DNA of 64,000 bases from an uncultured Pirellulaceae bacterium (GTDB taxonomy: Bacteria; Planctomycetota; Planctomycetia; Pirellulales; Pirellulaceae): assembly GCA_937981585.1 (NCBI GenBank), contig CALJOA010000027.1:32385-96384 (forward strand), written 5' to 3'. Below, piece by piece: positions 9,975 to 18,801 of the stretch. Made by a program: the position numbers and the translations under genes. Under the pieces are notes generated by a model. The model made no database searches. It saw only the letters and a list, made by a program, of their open reading frames with translations, and was not told the DNA's origin. Positions within the stretch are counted from its first letter, which is position 1; every line of letters begins with the position of its first letter.

Positions 9975-10373
9975 ATGATTGCACTCGCGCTAACGATTTG
10001 GGGCATTGTTATTTTGGTCAAACGCAAGGTCTCATTGACGAAGCAAAAGATCTGCACCGGCGGTCCGGCGATTGCGATTGGCGCCCTTTTCGTGGGTATC
10101 TTTCCGATTTCGTTGGCGGTTGGAATCGTGATCGGTATTGTTCTGGTAGCGACAGGTGCTGATCCGGCGTTCCTGATGGACTATGCGATATTTTTTGACT
10201 TAGGCGTTCTCGCACTTATCGTGATCACCGCATTCGTGATCGCTTCGATTTACGGTCGTTCAGAAGAAGAATTGAACCGGCAGAAACTTGCACAAAATCG
10301 ACCAGCTGGCTCCAAGCCAAATTTCCAACCATCGAACTCGTCGAACCCCTTCGAGCCACCAGCGGCAAATTAG
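9975..10373 (+). CDS. Small multi-spanning membrane protein
   Basis: This 132-residue protein has about three hydrophobic segments (roughly residues 1-16, 29-57 and 68-93). A polar, Asn/Pro-rich cytoplasmic-looking tail ends in SSNPFEPPAAN. The ATG at 9975 is preferred because an AAGGAC ribosome site lies just upstream. An NPFE/PP-type C-terminal tail is frequent in small planctomycete membrane proteins, but no functional family is recognised. It is convergent with the galT-like gene. Confidence 0.65.
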   Translation: MIALALTIWGIVILVKRKVSLTKQKICTGGPAIAIGALFVGIFPISLAVGIVIGIVLVATGADPAFLMDYAIFFDLGVLALIVITAFVIASIYGRSEEELNRQKLAQNRPAGSKPNFQPSNSSNPFEPPAAN

Positions 10374-10447
10374 TCGCTCAGACAGACAAACAGAACGGCT
10401 AATTAAACAATGGCACGCTGTACGGACCATTGATAGCAGTGACAACA

Positions 10448-11449
10448 CTAGGACCGCAACTGCTCTGCTGCTGATTCGGGCGGTACCGGATTGACCCAGA
10501 TATCAGTTCCCAATTCAAATCCCGCCCCTTTGGTCAGCCGAGGCAGAAGCTCGACAAACCAGTTGCTTCGATCTCCTGCAAACGGATCAAGGTGCAACAA
10601 AAGATTGTACGCCGGCTCCTGTATTTGTGACTCAAGCATTGTTACGACTTGCCGGCAATGCTGGGCAAGCTCAGCCAACCCTTGAGAATCAAGATCGAGA
10701 TAACCGGATCTGGTGTCTCGCGGAATGATCCGGACTTGAAAAGGGCTACGACTGGCAAATGGGCAGACGACGCAAAAAGCATCGGTCAACGTTACGATTC
10801 GCTCCGACTGCTCGATTTCCCAATTCATCAACGACTCAATCAATGAACAGCCATGTTTTTGACGATGGGACTGGTCTCGATCGAAACGGTTCTGAAGATG
10901 GCTGCTGACAACCGGAGATCCAATCAGTTGCATGTGGATGTGACCCAGTGAAGCACCAGCGGCAAAGCGACAATTCATGAACAACATCGCATGCTTAACG
11001 CCGTCCATCGAATTCAAGTCTGCAATCCGGTCCTGTGCGACTTTCAGCGCCAGTCGCAACTCCTGGTCATTCAACTCACTGATGGAAGTAATATGTCGAG
11101 GCGAAGGAATGATTAATTCCTGAACACCATATCCCGAATTCGATTCGCATATTTCTGACTGGCCTGCGCCAGAAACTGCTGGATGACTTGCTGAACCGTT
11201 GCGAGAAAAAGAAGGGTATTTATTGGGAACCACCCTGACCATCCAGGCTTTGGGATCACTGAGCGGTGTTCCGTTCTCGTCGTAGTGCGCAATCGCAGCA
11301 GGAGTCTGCTCCTCATTGCCTTTGCAAAACGGACACAGCAACTGCTGCCTACGTTGTTCGATCGGAACGAACTCCATCGGACGCTGAATTCGATTCTTCG
11401 CGATGGCCACCCATTGGTCATTGATCGGATCGTGACGCAGGTCGGACAT
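10448..11449 (-). CDS. galT: Galactose-1-phosphate uridylyltransferase family protein
   Basis: This HIT-superfamily nucleotidyltransferase has 333 residues. It has the zinc-type CPFC knuckle (Cys39, Cys42) and the active-site motif GHIHMQ with His170, His172 and Gln174. His172 corresponds to the uridylylated nucleophile of GalT. The family transfers UMP between UDP-glucose and galactose-1-phosphate (Leloir pathway); some relatives act on ADP-sugars. The His-Ile-His-Met-Gln motif replaces the usual His-Pro-His-Gly-Gln. It lies 23 bases downstream of glgA on the same strand, which suggests a sugar-nucleotide/glycogen role. Confidence 0.88.
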   Translation of the reverse strand: MSDLRHDPINDQWVAIAKNRIQRPMEFVPIEQRRQQLLCPFCKGNEEQTPAAIAHYDENGTPLSDPKAWMVRVVPNKYPSFSRNGSASHPAVSGAGQSEICESNSGYGVQELIIPSPRHITSISELNDQELRLALKVAQDRIADLNSMDGVKHAMLFMNCRFAAGASLGHIHMQLIGSPVVSSHLQNRFDRDQSHRQKHGCSLIESLMNWEIEQSERIVTLTDAFCVVCPFASRSPFQVRIIPRDTRSGYLDLDSQGLAELAQHCRQVVTMLESQIQEPAYNLLLHLDPFAGDRSNWFVELLPRLTKGAGFELGTDIWVNPVPPESAAEQLRS

Positions 11450-11472
11450 ACGAGTGGTTACCGTCGATTCTG

Positions 11473-12966
11473 TTATTTAAGTGATTTGGAAACTACGGTT
11501 TTTTTGTAGAGCTCTTCGTACTTCCTTGCACTCGTCGTCCAGGACCAGTCTTTTGTCATTCCGTTGATGACCAGCTGATTCCAACCCTTGCGATCCTCAT
11601 TGTACATCCGCAACGACTTGGAAAGCGCCGCCTCAAGCCCAGCCGAGGTAAATTCCTCAAAACTAAACCCCGTCGCTGTGTTGTTCTCGAGATTCTCCTG
11701 AGTCGCATTGATAACGGTATCGGCAAGTCCACCAGTCCGCCGCACGACTGGAACCGTTCCGTAAGCCATGCTGTACATCTGATTGAGACCGCAAGGTTCG
11801 TAACGGCTGGGCATCACAAACATGTCTGCTCCAGCTTCGATTTGGTGGGCCAGTTCATTCGAAAAACCAAGCGTCAAACCAAGCTTGTTAGGATGCAATC
11901 GATGAAGCGTCGTCAAGACATGATGGTAGTCGGGGTCTCCCGTTCCCAGAATCACCCACTGAGCATCAACCGACTTCAACCACTGACGAAGGATAGGAAG
12001 TATCAACGACCAACCCTTCTGCTCGGCCAACCGGCCAACGATCCCGATCAAGGGCACGTTTGGATCAACCGCTAATTTGTTTTGAACCTGCAATTCATGT
12101 TTGCATTTTGCTTTGCCCGGACTTCCCGACGCGACGTCGAAGTTGGCGTCGAAATTGGTTGGAATCAATTTATCGGTCGCTGGATTCCAATCCGCAGTAT
12201 CGATGCCGTTGAGAATCCCGGATAATCGGTCCACTCGATCTTGAAGAATCCCTTCGAGCCCACAACCTTGTTCTGCGCCTTGAATCTCAACGGCGTACGT
12301 CGGACTGACTGTGTTGATTGAATCCGCAAACGCGATTCCGGTTTTCAAGAGATTCAATCGACCGTGAAACTCCATCTCTTGCCAGTTGAAATATTTGGCA
12401 TCCAACCCAGATACAGCCAATTTTTCGTAGTCGAACAAACCCTGATACGCCAAGTTGTGAATCGTAATCAGCGACGCGATGTCTTGATAAAGCGGATTCT
12501 CGGAGTACTCACATTTCAGTAGCGCTGGAATCAATCCGGTTTGCCAATCATTGCAATGAATCAAATCGGGTTGGAGGTCTAGCAAGCGCACCGATTCCAA
12601 AACGCTTCGGCAAAAGAAAGTGAATCGCTCGCAGTTATCTGCATAGTCGCTACCTTGCTCACCGTACAAGGCGTCTCGTTGAAAGTATTCCGTGTGATCG
12701 ACGAGATAGAGATCGACATTGCTATCGGGAAGCGTGCTTTTGAGAAGCCGCCCATTTTCGAGTTCGCTGCCGATCGGAATCTCGAGTGTCGTCGCAGTCT
12801 TCTCAACCTCAAGGCCCGCTTTGAGAGCCGCTTGATAGGCCGGCATAAAAACGGTGACCTCGTGGCCAAGCTTTTCCAGCTCCCGGGGCAAAGCACCTGC
12901 GACATCAGCCAAGCCACCTGTTTTGGCAAACGGCACAACCTCACTACTAGCCAGAAGAATTTTCAT
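11473..12966 (-). CDS. glgA: Glycogen synthase (GT5)
   Basis: This enzyme adds glucose from a nucleotide sugar (ADP-glucose in typical bacterial GlgA) to the growing alpha-1,4-glucan; it has 497 residues. The start MKILLASSEV at 12966 is the classical GlgA beginning and is preferred over an ATG five codons earlier. The GT5 substrate-binding motif KTGGLADVAG follows at about residues 15-24. The second Rossmann domain shows GIVGRLAEQKG and a C-terminal PSRYEPCGLNQMYSMAYG motif. It lies upstream of the galT-like gene and likely shares its transcript. No glgC or glgB is in this window. Confidence 0.95.
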   Translation of the reverse strand: MKILLASSEVVPFAKTGGLADVAGALPRELEKLGHEVTVFMPAYQAALKAGLEVEKTATTLEIPIGSELENGRLLKSTLPDSNVDLYLVDHTEYFQRDALYGEQGSDYADNCERFTFFCRSVLESVRLLDLQPDLIHCNDWQTGLIPALLKCEYSENPLYQDIASLITIHNLAYQGLFDYEKLAVSGLDAKYFNWQEMEFHGRLNLLKTGIAFADSINTVSPTYAVEIQGAEQGCGLEGILQDRVDRLSGILNGIDTADWNPATDKLIPTNFDANFDVASGSPGKAKCKHELQVQNKLAVDPNVPLIGIVGRLAEQKGWSLILPILRQWLKSVDAQWVILGTGDPDYHHVLTTLHRLHPNKLGLTLGFSNELAHQIEAGADMFVMPSRYEPCGLNQMYSMAYGTVPVVRRTGGLADTVINATQENLENNTATGFSFEEFTSAGLEAALSKSLRMYNEDRKGWNQLVINGMTKDWSWTTSARKYEELYKKTVVSKSLK

Positions 12967-13190
12967 AGATGGAGAGATCACTTGGCCTTGATTTGCAACA
13001 GTTCGAATCCGACTATCGAACAGGCATATCGTATTTCATAACCGCGAGAATTCGTATACCGACTTGGCAAAAAAGATCGGCAAGAAGGCAAAATCGGCAT
13101 ACGTCTTTGGTACTACCACACGGGAGTGACTAAATAATCGTTGGCGCATACAACTGACCAATGAAACGCCTAACGAACGCGAAGTTGGCG

Positions 13191-14006
13191 TTAAGATACT
13201 CCGTTCCCCGGCAATGGTTTGATCGCTTCAAAAGCAGCCTTAATTTCCATTTTCGATTTCTCCAGATCCTCGCTTAGCCGCAGTGTTGGGCCGGGAAATG
13301 AAACCGCGGCTTGAATTAACGGACTACCTAGACCTCTTTGGACGTGACCTGGTTGGCCGACAAAGCAAACGAGCTTGGCAAGCCTCCCTTTTTGCTCCAA
13401 CTGCTGTTGATCCGAAACGATCTCCAATCGCCATTCCGCTGGAAGTAAGCCTTGAATCTGCGCTTCATGTTTTACCAACTCAGCGGCCGCGAGTTCAGCC
13501 GTTGAAAACTCCAGCTTGGAAACAAACAAAACAAGATTCTCTGGTTGGTCCAACGCCGCCAACAATTGTTCAATCGTCTGACCTGAGCTTGCATGGACCA
13601 TGTCGCTGGCAATTTCACTGGCCGGTTGGAGCACGAAACGTCGGAAGGACATTCTCGGATGCGGTAACGTCAAGCTTTTTGTCTCGAGTTCAAGCCGACC
13701 GTAAAGCAACAAATCCAAGTCGATCTTTCGCGAACCCCATCTTTGACGACGCTTCCTCCCTAAATCGTTCTCAACCTTCACCAGTTCGCGGTGAAGTTCT
13801 TGGGCACCGAGACTGGTTTGAATCCGAATTGCCGCATTGAGATAAGACGCTTGTCCGTCCGGCCCACCGACCGGATCGGTTTGCAGTGGGCGGCTGCTGG
13901 CCAAAACGTTGATTTCCGTGATTTCCCCGATGCGCTTTACGGCTTGTCCGAAGATTTGAGTTGAATTGCCTTCGTTTGAGCCAAAGGCGATCAGACAGTC
14001 GTGCAT
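13191..14006 (-). CDS. folK: HPPK (6-hydroxymethyl-dihydropterin pyrophosphokinase) with C-terminal extension
   Basis: The N-terminal part (about residues 1-150) is HPPK, which transfers pyrophosphate from ATP to 6-hydroxymethyl-7,8-dihydropterin in folate synthesis. Visible family features are IAFGSNEGN at the start, the region ending QRWGSRKIDLDLLLYG, and LPHPRM. Standard HPPKs have about 160 residues; this one has 271. The extra roughly 110-residue C-terminus (including KLVCFVGQPGH and a PGPTLRL stretch) is not part of HPPK and matches no domain I can name with confidence. It stands alone, with no folB or folP neighbour. Confidence 0.92.
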   Translation of the reverse strand: MHDCLIAFGSNEGNSTQIFGQAVKRIGEITEINVLASSRPLQTDPVGGPDGQASYLNAAIRIQTSLGAQELHRELVKVENDLGRKRRQRWGSRKIDLDLLLYGRLELETKSLTLPHPRMSFRRFVLQPASEIASDMVHASSGQTIEQLLAALDQPENLVLFVSKLEFSTAELAAAELVKHEAQIQGLLPAEWRLEIVSDQQQLEQKGRLAKLVCFVGQPGHVQRGLGSPLIQAAVSFPGPTLRLSEDLEKSKMEIKAAFEAIKPLPGNGVS

Positions 14007-14210
14007 ACGAGTATCGAAGTAGTGTTCGAGAGAGTTTTGTTTTTTTGTTTATTAGGCTTGGGCTATTACGTTTTGGACCCAGCAGCTGTCCATTACTCAC
14101 GTGGTGAAAAGAATTATTGTCCGATGTGGACAAGAATCAAATCTGAGCCCCATCGCCCGGAGCGCGAAACACAAACTGCGGTGACGCAAGCCATTAATGC
14201 CGCCCTCCTG

Positions 14211-14338
14211 GACGTGGTTGTGATTTTATTAGCCGTTTGGGCGATAGCCCCGGTTGAACTGCCATTAACCGTGGCTATCGCCAAAACGGCTGATGTTATT
14301 AAGCAATGTTTTGAAAAAATCACAGCCTCGACGTGGTT
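14211..14338. mobile_element. 110-bp palindromic mobile element (MITE-like) with 9-bp direct repeats, copy 1
   Basis: The element occupies about 14220-14329. It begins GTGATTTTATTAGCCG and ends with AAAAAATCAC plus six bases, so the ends are imperfect inverted repeats. Its interior (14229-14291) is the family A palindrome. The flanks carry the identical 9-base direct repeat GACGTGGTT at 14211-14219 and 14330-14338, as expected of a target duplication. The copy at 19605-19732 has the same length (110 bp), about 95 % identity by eye, and its own different 9-bp flanking repeat. It has no coding capacity, so mobility would need a transposase in trans. Exact ends are uncertain by 4-5 bases because the GGYT next to the ends also looks like part of the inverted repeat. 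Confidence 0.8.
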
Positions 14339-14364
14339 TTGACCAGACAGTCTTCAAACCAAAT

Positions 14365-14399
14365 AAAAAACGACGATCGGCGCACCGCCAATCGTCGTT
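14365..14399 (-). terminator. Strong intrinsic terminator on the minus strand
   Basis: Read on the minus strand, arms AACGACGATTGGCG and CGCCGATCGTCGTT (14 bp with one G-U) close a 3-base loop and run into a T tract. It ends a minus-strand transcript coming from above 14400. No conventional gene ends there; the candidate small RNA/small ORF is the obvious source. Confidence 0.85.
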
Positions 14400-14640
14400 A
14401 TTAGCCCCGAGTCGAAAAATCGGCTAGGGACAAAAGCCTGTCCGGCCAGCCGCCATGCCGTCCGGGAGATGAAAATACGCTCAAGTCAAACTTGTTCGCC
14501 GATCTCCTTATACCCTTTCATCAACAGGCAAAAAATGGGCGGGAATCCGCTCCCCGACTTACGTCGCCGACTGTCGCATCCCTCGGTCGCCGCCACCCAA
14601 AATCGAAAGAGTGCGTCATGCACCCATGAATCTTTTCTTG
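14400..14640 (-). ncRNA. Candidate structured RNA ending at the 14365 terminator
   Basis: This stretch is GC-richer than the AT-rich sequence beyond it. On the minus strand it contains several possible stems: GGGUGG with CCGCCC enclosing the region near 14540-14595, GGACA with UGUCC near 14430, and UAGCC with GGCUA next to the terminator. It leads directly into a strong intrinsic terminator. I tested it by eye against tmRNA, RNase P RNA, 6S and SRP RNA and found none of their conserved cores. The 5' end is unknown. It also contains a 32-codon ORF, so it may instead be a small mRNA. Confidence 0.4.
14521..14619 (-). CDS. Possible 32-residue small ORF inside the candidate RNA
   Basis: This ATG-to-TGA frame of 32 codons encodes a Arg/Asp/Phe-rich peptide starting MTHSFDFGWRRPRD and ending in FFAC. 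It lies entirely inside the terminator-ended transcript candidate. There is no clear ribosome site, and another ATG overlaps just upstream and stops after three codons. Without comparative data I cannot tell a real peptide from a chance frame in a structured RNA. Confidence 0.25.
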   Translation of the reverse strand: MTHSFDFGWRRPRDATVGDVSRGADSRPFFAC

Positions 14641-15211
14641 ATCAATAACTCGTTCCGAAAATCGCCTACGAGCAAAAAAACAAACTCGCTATCCAAGAAA
14701 CTCAACCGCGCAACGCACTATCAATTAGGTGATCGCGAATAACAAAAGTGGTTGGTTATTTATGTAAGCGACAAACAGATCTCAACACTAAGGATTCGGT
14801 CGAGTTGGTCCTACTGTTTGCAAGGGAAAGTCTTTTCGTCTCGAGGCATATTTTGAGGATGCTCTTTGACTTGTCAAGCAATCACTTCAAACTTTTTAAA
14901 CTCAAAAAAAAGTTTGGTCGTTAGCGGCCCTTATTGAGGTTCGGTTTCTGCTTGCGGAAAAAAAAGTTGAGAGGGCTATCATTCTATTGTTAACTTTCAT
15001 CGTCTCAAAAAAAGCGTCGTAACAAAACTCATTTGCAACGGCAAAACTCGTGTCGTCTTGGCGCTCTCAATTTGTCAACGCATCGAACTTGGATTTAATC
15101 TATGCTTTAGGTCATGCTGCGGCTGAGTTTGAGAGTGTTCTAAGAACCCAATCAGTTTAGCCTTTGTTGATAAGCCATTTTTATGCTCGCAAAATTTTTT
15201 GACTCTGGAGC
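14641..15211. other. AT-rich intergenic region upstream of def
   Basis: This roughly 570-base AT-rich stretch has no gene, long repeat or recognisable RNA. It should contain the def promoter and, on the other strand, the promoter of the candidate RNA. Several A-runs occur (around 14680, 14905, 14960 and 15005) but no confident promoter could be assigned. Confidence 0.5.
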
Positions 15212-15802
15212 TTGACTGCATTGGAAATTGTTCAATATCCGCATCCCACCTTGCGTTACAAATCCAAACCGATTACTCGGGTCGATCGTGGGCTGCGCGA
15301 AATCGTCAAGAATATGTTCTCGCTGATGTACGAGGCTAAAGGCATCGGGCTAGCGGCGAATCAAGTCGATTTGCCACTGCAACTTTTTGTCGTCAACACA
15401 AAAAGTGACCCAGTCGAAGGCGAAGAGCGCGTGTTCATCAATCCAGTGATCACCAAACCTAAAGGCAGTCACGAAGCCGAAGAAGGATGCCTGAGTATCA
15501 TTGGCGTCAATGCGATGGTCGTACGTCCAGAGCAAATCCATATCTCGGCTTATGACCTCGACGGAAACGAAATCAGCGAAACAGTTGACGGATTGCTCGC
15601 CAAAGCGATTCAGCACGAGACCGATCACCTCGAAGGCGTATTGTTCATCGATCGAATCAGCGAATCATCGAGAAAACAGGTCGACATCGAACTGGAAGAC
15701 TTCGAGATCGACTTCAAAAGCCGTCGTGAAACCGGTTCAATCCCGGATGATCAAACGATCATGAAGCGGCTGTCGGAAATAGAAGCCAAATATTGCAGCT
15801 AA
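15212..15802 (+). CDS. def: Peptide deformylase
   Basis: This enzyme removes the N-formyl group from nascent proteins using a bound metal; it has 196 residues. All three PDF motifs are present: GIGLAANQ (about 47-54), EGCLSI with the metal-ligand Cys (about 92-97), and HETDH, the HExxH metal site (about 136-140). The start is a TTG at 15212. A GGAG site ends at 15210, so the next in-frame TTG at 15221 is better spaced and may be the true start. fmt follows 79 bases downstream, the classic def-fmt pairing. The protein is slightly long, with an acidic tail after the catalytic domain. Confidence 0.95.
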   Translation: MTALEIVQYPHPTLRYKSKPITRVDRGLREIVKNMFSLMYEAKGIGLAANQVDLPLQLFVVNTKSDPVEGEERVFINPVITKPKGSHEAEEGCLSIIGVNAMVVRPEQIHISAYDLDGNEISETVDGLLAKAIQHETDHLEGVLFIDRISESSRKQVDIELEDFEIDFKSRRETGSIPDDQTIMKRLSEIEAKYCS

Positions 15803-15881
15803 GATTCGGCAAACGTAACCGACTCTGGCAACGGCCTCGCGCCAATCAAACTCCAACAATGTCGTCCAACGAAAGCCAACA

Positions 15882-16862
15882 ATGCGATTGATCATGTTTG
15901 GAACCGGTCCCTTCGCCGTTCCAACGTTTAAGTCACTGCTTGACTCGGACCACGAAGTGCTGGCCTTGGTCACGCGTCCGATCGCCGATTCGGGCAAGCG
16001 AAGAAAGACCAGTGAGAACCCAACTCGGGACGCTGGCACAGAAGCAGGCCTGTTGGTCCTCGATCCACCTGACGTCAATCAACCAGGGTCAGTCGCCAAA
16101 CTGGAAGAACTCAATGCCGATCTGTTCGTCGTTTGCGACTATGGACAAATTCTTTCCCGGCAATGTCTGGGCGCTGCAAAGTTGGGCGGAATCAACCTGC
16201 ATGGATCGTTACTTCCCAAGTACCGTGGCGCGGCTCCGATTAACTGGGCCATCTACAACGGCGACGCGATAACTGGAATCACCATCATTCACATGACTCC
16301 CAAACTCGATGGCGGACCGTGCTTGGTCAAATCTGAAACAGAGATTCTTCCGACCGAAACAACTGAAACGATTGAGCCTCGCCTCGCGGAGCTTGGTGTC
16401 CAGCCAGTTCACGAAGCGATCTCAATGCTTGCGGCGTGGGACGGAGAATCAGAGATTGGCGAGATTCAAGATCGCAAACTTGCAACCAAAGCGCCGCGTT
16501 TGAGAAAGTCGGACGGCCAAATCGATTGGTCGCGATCGGCTATTGAAATCGTAAACCAGATTCGAGCCTTTCAACCATGGCCCGGTTCGTTCACCAACTG
16601 GCACTCCGACAAACTAAAGCAACCAATGCGACTGATCCTTCACCGTGCCTCGGTCAATGATCAATCCTCAGCGCCCGAATCAAAACCAGGCCAAGTCTTA
16701 TCCACTGTGTCGGCTGACACAAACGAGTCTCAGTTAATCGTGCAGACCGGCAATGGACAGCTTTCGATCGAGGAGATTCAGCCGGCGGGAAAGCGAAAGA
16801 TGCCAGTGGCAGATTTCCTGCGTGGCAAACCTCCCGAAATTGGTGATATCCTTGCTCCCTGA
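15882..16862 (+). CDS. fmt: Methionyl-tRNA formyltransferase
   Basis: This enzyme transfers a formyl group from 10-formyl-tetrahydrofolate to initiator Met-tRNA; it has 326 residues. It starts MRLIMFGTGPFAVP, and the formyl-transferase catalytic region includes INLHGSLLPKYRGAAPINWAI (about 105-126). The C-terminal OB-like domain covers about 205-320. It forms a functional pair with the upstream def gene, and folK and glyA elsewhere in the window feed the same folate one-carbon pool. Confidence 0.95.
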   Translation: MRLIMFGTGPFAVPTFKSLLDSDHEVLALVTRPIADSGKRRKTSENPTRDAGTEAGLLVLDPPDVNQPGSVAKLEELNADLFVVCDYGQILSRQCLGAAKLGGINLHGSLLPKYRGAAPINWAIYNGDAITGITIIHMTPKLDGGPCLVKSETEILPTETTETIEPRLAELGVQPVHEAISMLAAWDGESEIGEIQDRKLATKAPRLRKSDGQIDWSRSAIEIVNQIRAFQPWPGSFTNWHSDKLKQPMRLILHRASVNDQSSAPESKPGQVLSTVSADTNESQLIVQTGNGQLSIEEIQPAGKRKMPVADFLRGKPPEIGDILAP

Positions 16863-17072
16863 GCCAGATCAGCGAGGACAGGTGAGAAACAAGCCCGGAT
16901 TCTGCATTCCGTTTTCGAGTTGGGTCGTGGTAAACTGTGAGCTTGCCAGGACCGTAATCCTGAGCAACAACGACGCTATGTCGCGTTTGAAATATGAAGC
17001 GTTGCGGGTCTGTTGCCCGCATAAACACGGAAACCTGAGGGCCTAGCCCTGCGGCTAACACCAGATTGATCA

Positions 17073-18545
17073 ATGGCTACTGAGACCAAAACGCACAAAC
17101 TTTACATTGAAACCGTCGGCTGCCAGATGAATGTTCTGGACAGCGAGATGGTCGTAGCCAGCCTGCGTCAAAAAGGATACGAGCTGTCGGATAACGTCAG
17201 CGACGCCGACACGATTCTTTTCAATACGTGTTCTGTCCGTGAACAAGCCGAAAACAAAACTTACAGCGCCCTTGGCCGGCTTCGCGAAGAGAAAAAGAAC
17301 AATCCAGAAAAGATCATCGGTGTCATGGGATGCATGGCTCAGAAAGATCAAAAGTTGATTTTCGATCGAGCCCCTTACGTTGACATCGTTGTCGGACCGG
17401 GACAGCTGAAGGAGATCCCCGATCTGCTGGAAAAGGTTCGTGCTCACGGCGGTCAACACACCGCCGTTGGGCTTGGTCGAACCGATGGAAAAGTCGACGA
17501 CATCAAACGAAGTCACGAAACGTTTGACCCGCTTCGTGATCCAACCATGCGGCCAACTCCGTTCCAGGCGTTTCTACGAATTCAAATCGGCTGCGACAAA
17601 TTTTGTACCTACTGCATCGTCCCGATGACCAGAGGTCCGGAGCAGGGCAGGGACCCGAAACAGATTTTGGAAGAGGCCAAAATTCTCGCCGACCAAGGCT
17701 GCAAAGAAATCACTCTGCTCGGCCAAACCGTTAACAGCTTCAAGCATGTTACCAAGGCCGGTGAAACGACACGTTTGGCTGACTTGCTTTATCAAATCCA
17801 TGACGTGGACGGGATCGAGCGAATCAAGTTTGTCACCAGCTACCCCAAAGACATGAGTTACGAATTGCTCACCGCTGTTCGTGATTTGAAAAAGTGTTCG
17901 CCGTATCTCCACGTTCCTCTACAAAGCGGATCCGATGCGGTGCTTAAACGAATGAAACGTGGCTACACCGTCAGCGACTACCGCGACATGATGGCTCGCA
18001 TCAACGAGACACTGGGCGATGCCGCGGCGGTCTCGAGTGATTTCATTGTCGGTTTCTGTGGTGAAACCGAAGAAGAATTTCAGGAAACCGTCAAGCTGGT
18101 CGAGGAATGCCGTTTCAAGAACAGCTTCATTTTTAAGTACAGCGAACGTCCGGGAACGAAGGCTTCGGACCACTTGCCCGATGACATTCCTCACACCGTC
18201 AAGAAACGTCGCAACAACGAGTTATTGGAAGTTCAAAATCGAATCAGCGAAGAAGACAATCACAAATTCCTTGGGCGGACAGTCGAGGTGCTCGTTGAAG
18301 GGCCAAGCAAACGGTCTGACGCAGCCGTCAATGATCTCTCTGGTGGCCAGCCCGTAACCGACGGCACGCCAGTTCAACTGACGGGTCGCACCCACTGCGA
18401 TCGCATTGTCGTGTTCGACGGCACCAAACGGTTGGTTGGACAAATCATCCCAATCGGGATCTACGAGATCTCCGCTTTCACGTTGATGGGAACCGTGGTT
18501 ACCGATCACGTTTCGTCGGGCCAAGTCGTCAGTCTGGGCGGTTAG
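17073..18545 (+). CDS. miaB: tRNA-2-methylthio-N6-dimethylallyladenosine synthase
   Basis: This radical SAM methylthiotransferase modifies A37 of tRNAs reading UNN codons; it has 490 residues. It has the N-terminal UPF0004 domain starting ETVGCQMN, with cluster cysteines in GCQMN, NTCSVRE and GCMAQ. The radical SAM motif is CDKFCTYC (CxxxCxxC, about residue 175). A C-terminal TRAM domain begins near 395. The family assignment to MiaB rather than MtaB or RimO rests on the overall motif set. The protein is slightly longer than E. coli MiaB (474), with extra length in the TRAM region. Confidence 0.93.
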   Translation: MATETKTHKLYIETVGCQMNVLDSEMVVASLRQKGYELSDNVSDADTILFNTCSVREQAENKTYSALGRLREEKKNNPEKIIGVMGCMAQKDQKLIFDRAPYVDIVVGPGQLKEIPDLLEKVRAHGGQHTAVGLGRTDGKVDDIKRSHETFDPLRDPTMRPTPFQAFLRIQIGCDKFCTYCIVPMTRGPEQGRDPKQILEEAKILADQGCKEITLLGQTVNSFKHVTKAGETTRLADLLYQIHDVDGIERIKFVTSYPKDMSYELLTAVRDLKKCSPYLHVPLQSGSDAVLKRMKRGYTVSDYRDMMARINETLGDAAAVSSDFIVGFCGETEEEFQETVKLVEECRFKNSFIFKYSERPGTKASDHLPDDIPHTVKKRRNNELLEVQNRISEEDNHKFLGRTVEVLVEGPSKRSDAAVNDLSGGQPVTDGTPVQLTGRTHCDRIVVFDGTKRLVGQIIPIGIYEISAFTLMGTVVTDHVSSGQVVSLGG

Positions 18546-18801
18546 TTGGTCGACATTGGTTGGATCAACTGAGCCTGCCTAACATGCAATGTCTTTGAAG
18601 CACTGTCTTGGAAGCACTGTCTCTGGGGCGGCCATCCACCATTTCTTTTGGGCAACAATCGGTCTTTCGCCCAATTATCAGTGTAAAAATAGACCAATAA
18701 CGCAAATTAGGTCGTTGAGCAAAGCCAGTGCGATTGATAGCCTGATAGCTGTTCCTTTGACAATTCAACTACAACCCCCAATCCTTTTGATGGAAAATTT
18801 G

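Noticed and set aside
14400..14640. tmRNA, RNase P RNA, 6S or SRP RNA
   Set aside because: None of the conserved core motifs of these RNAs could be found on either strand; kept only as an unnamed candidate RNA.
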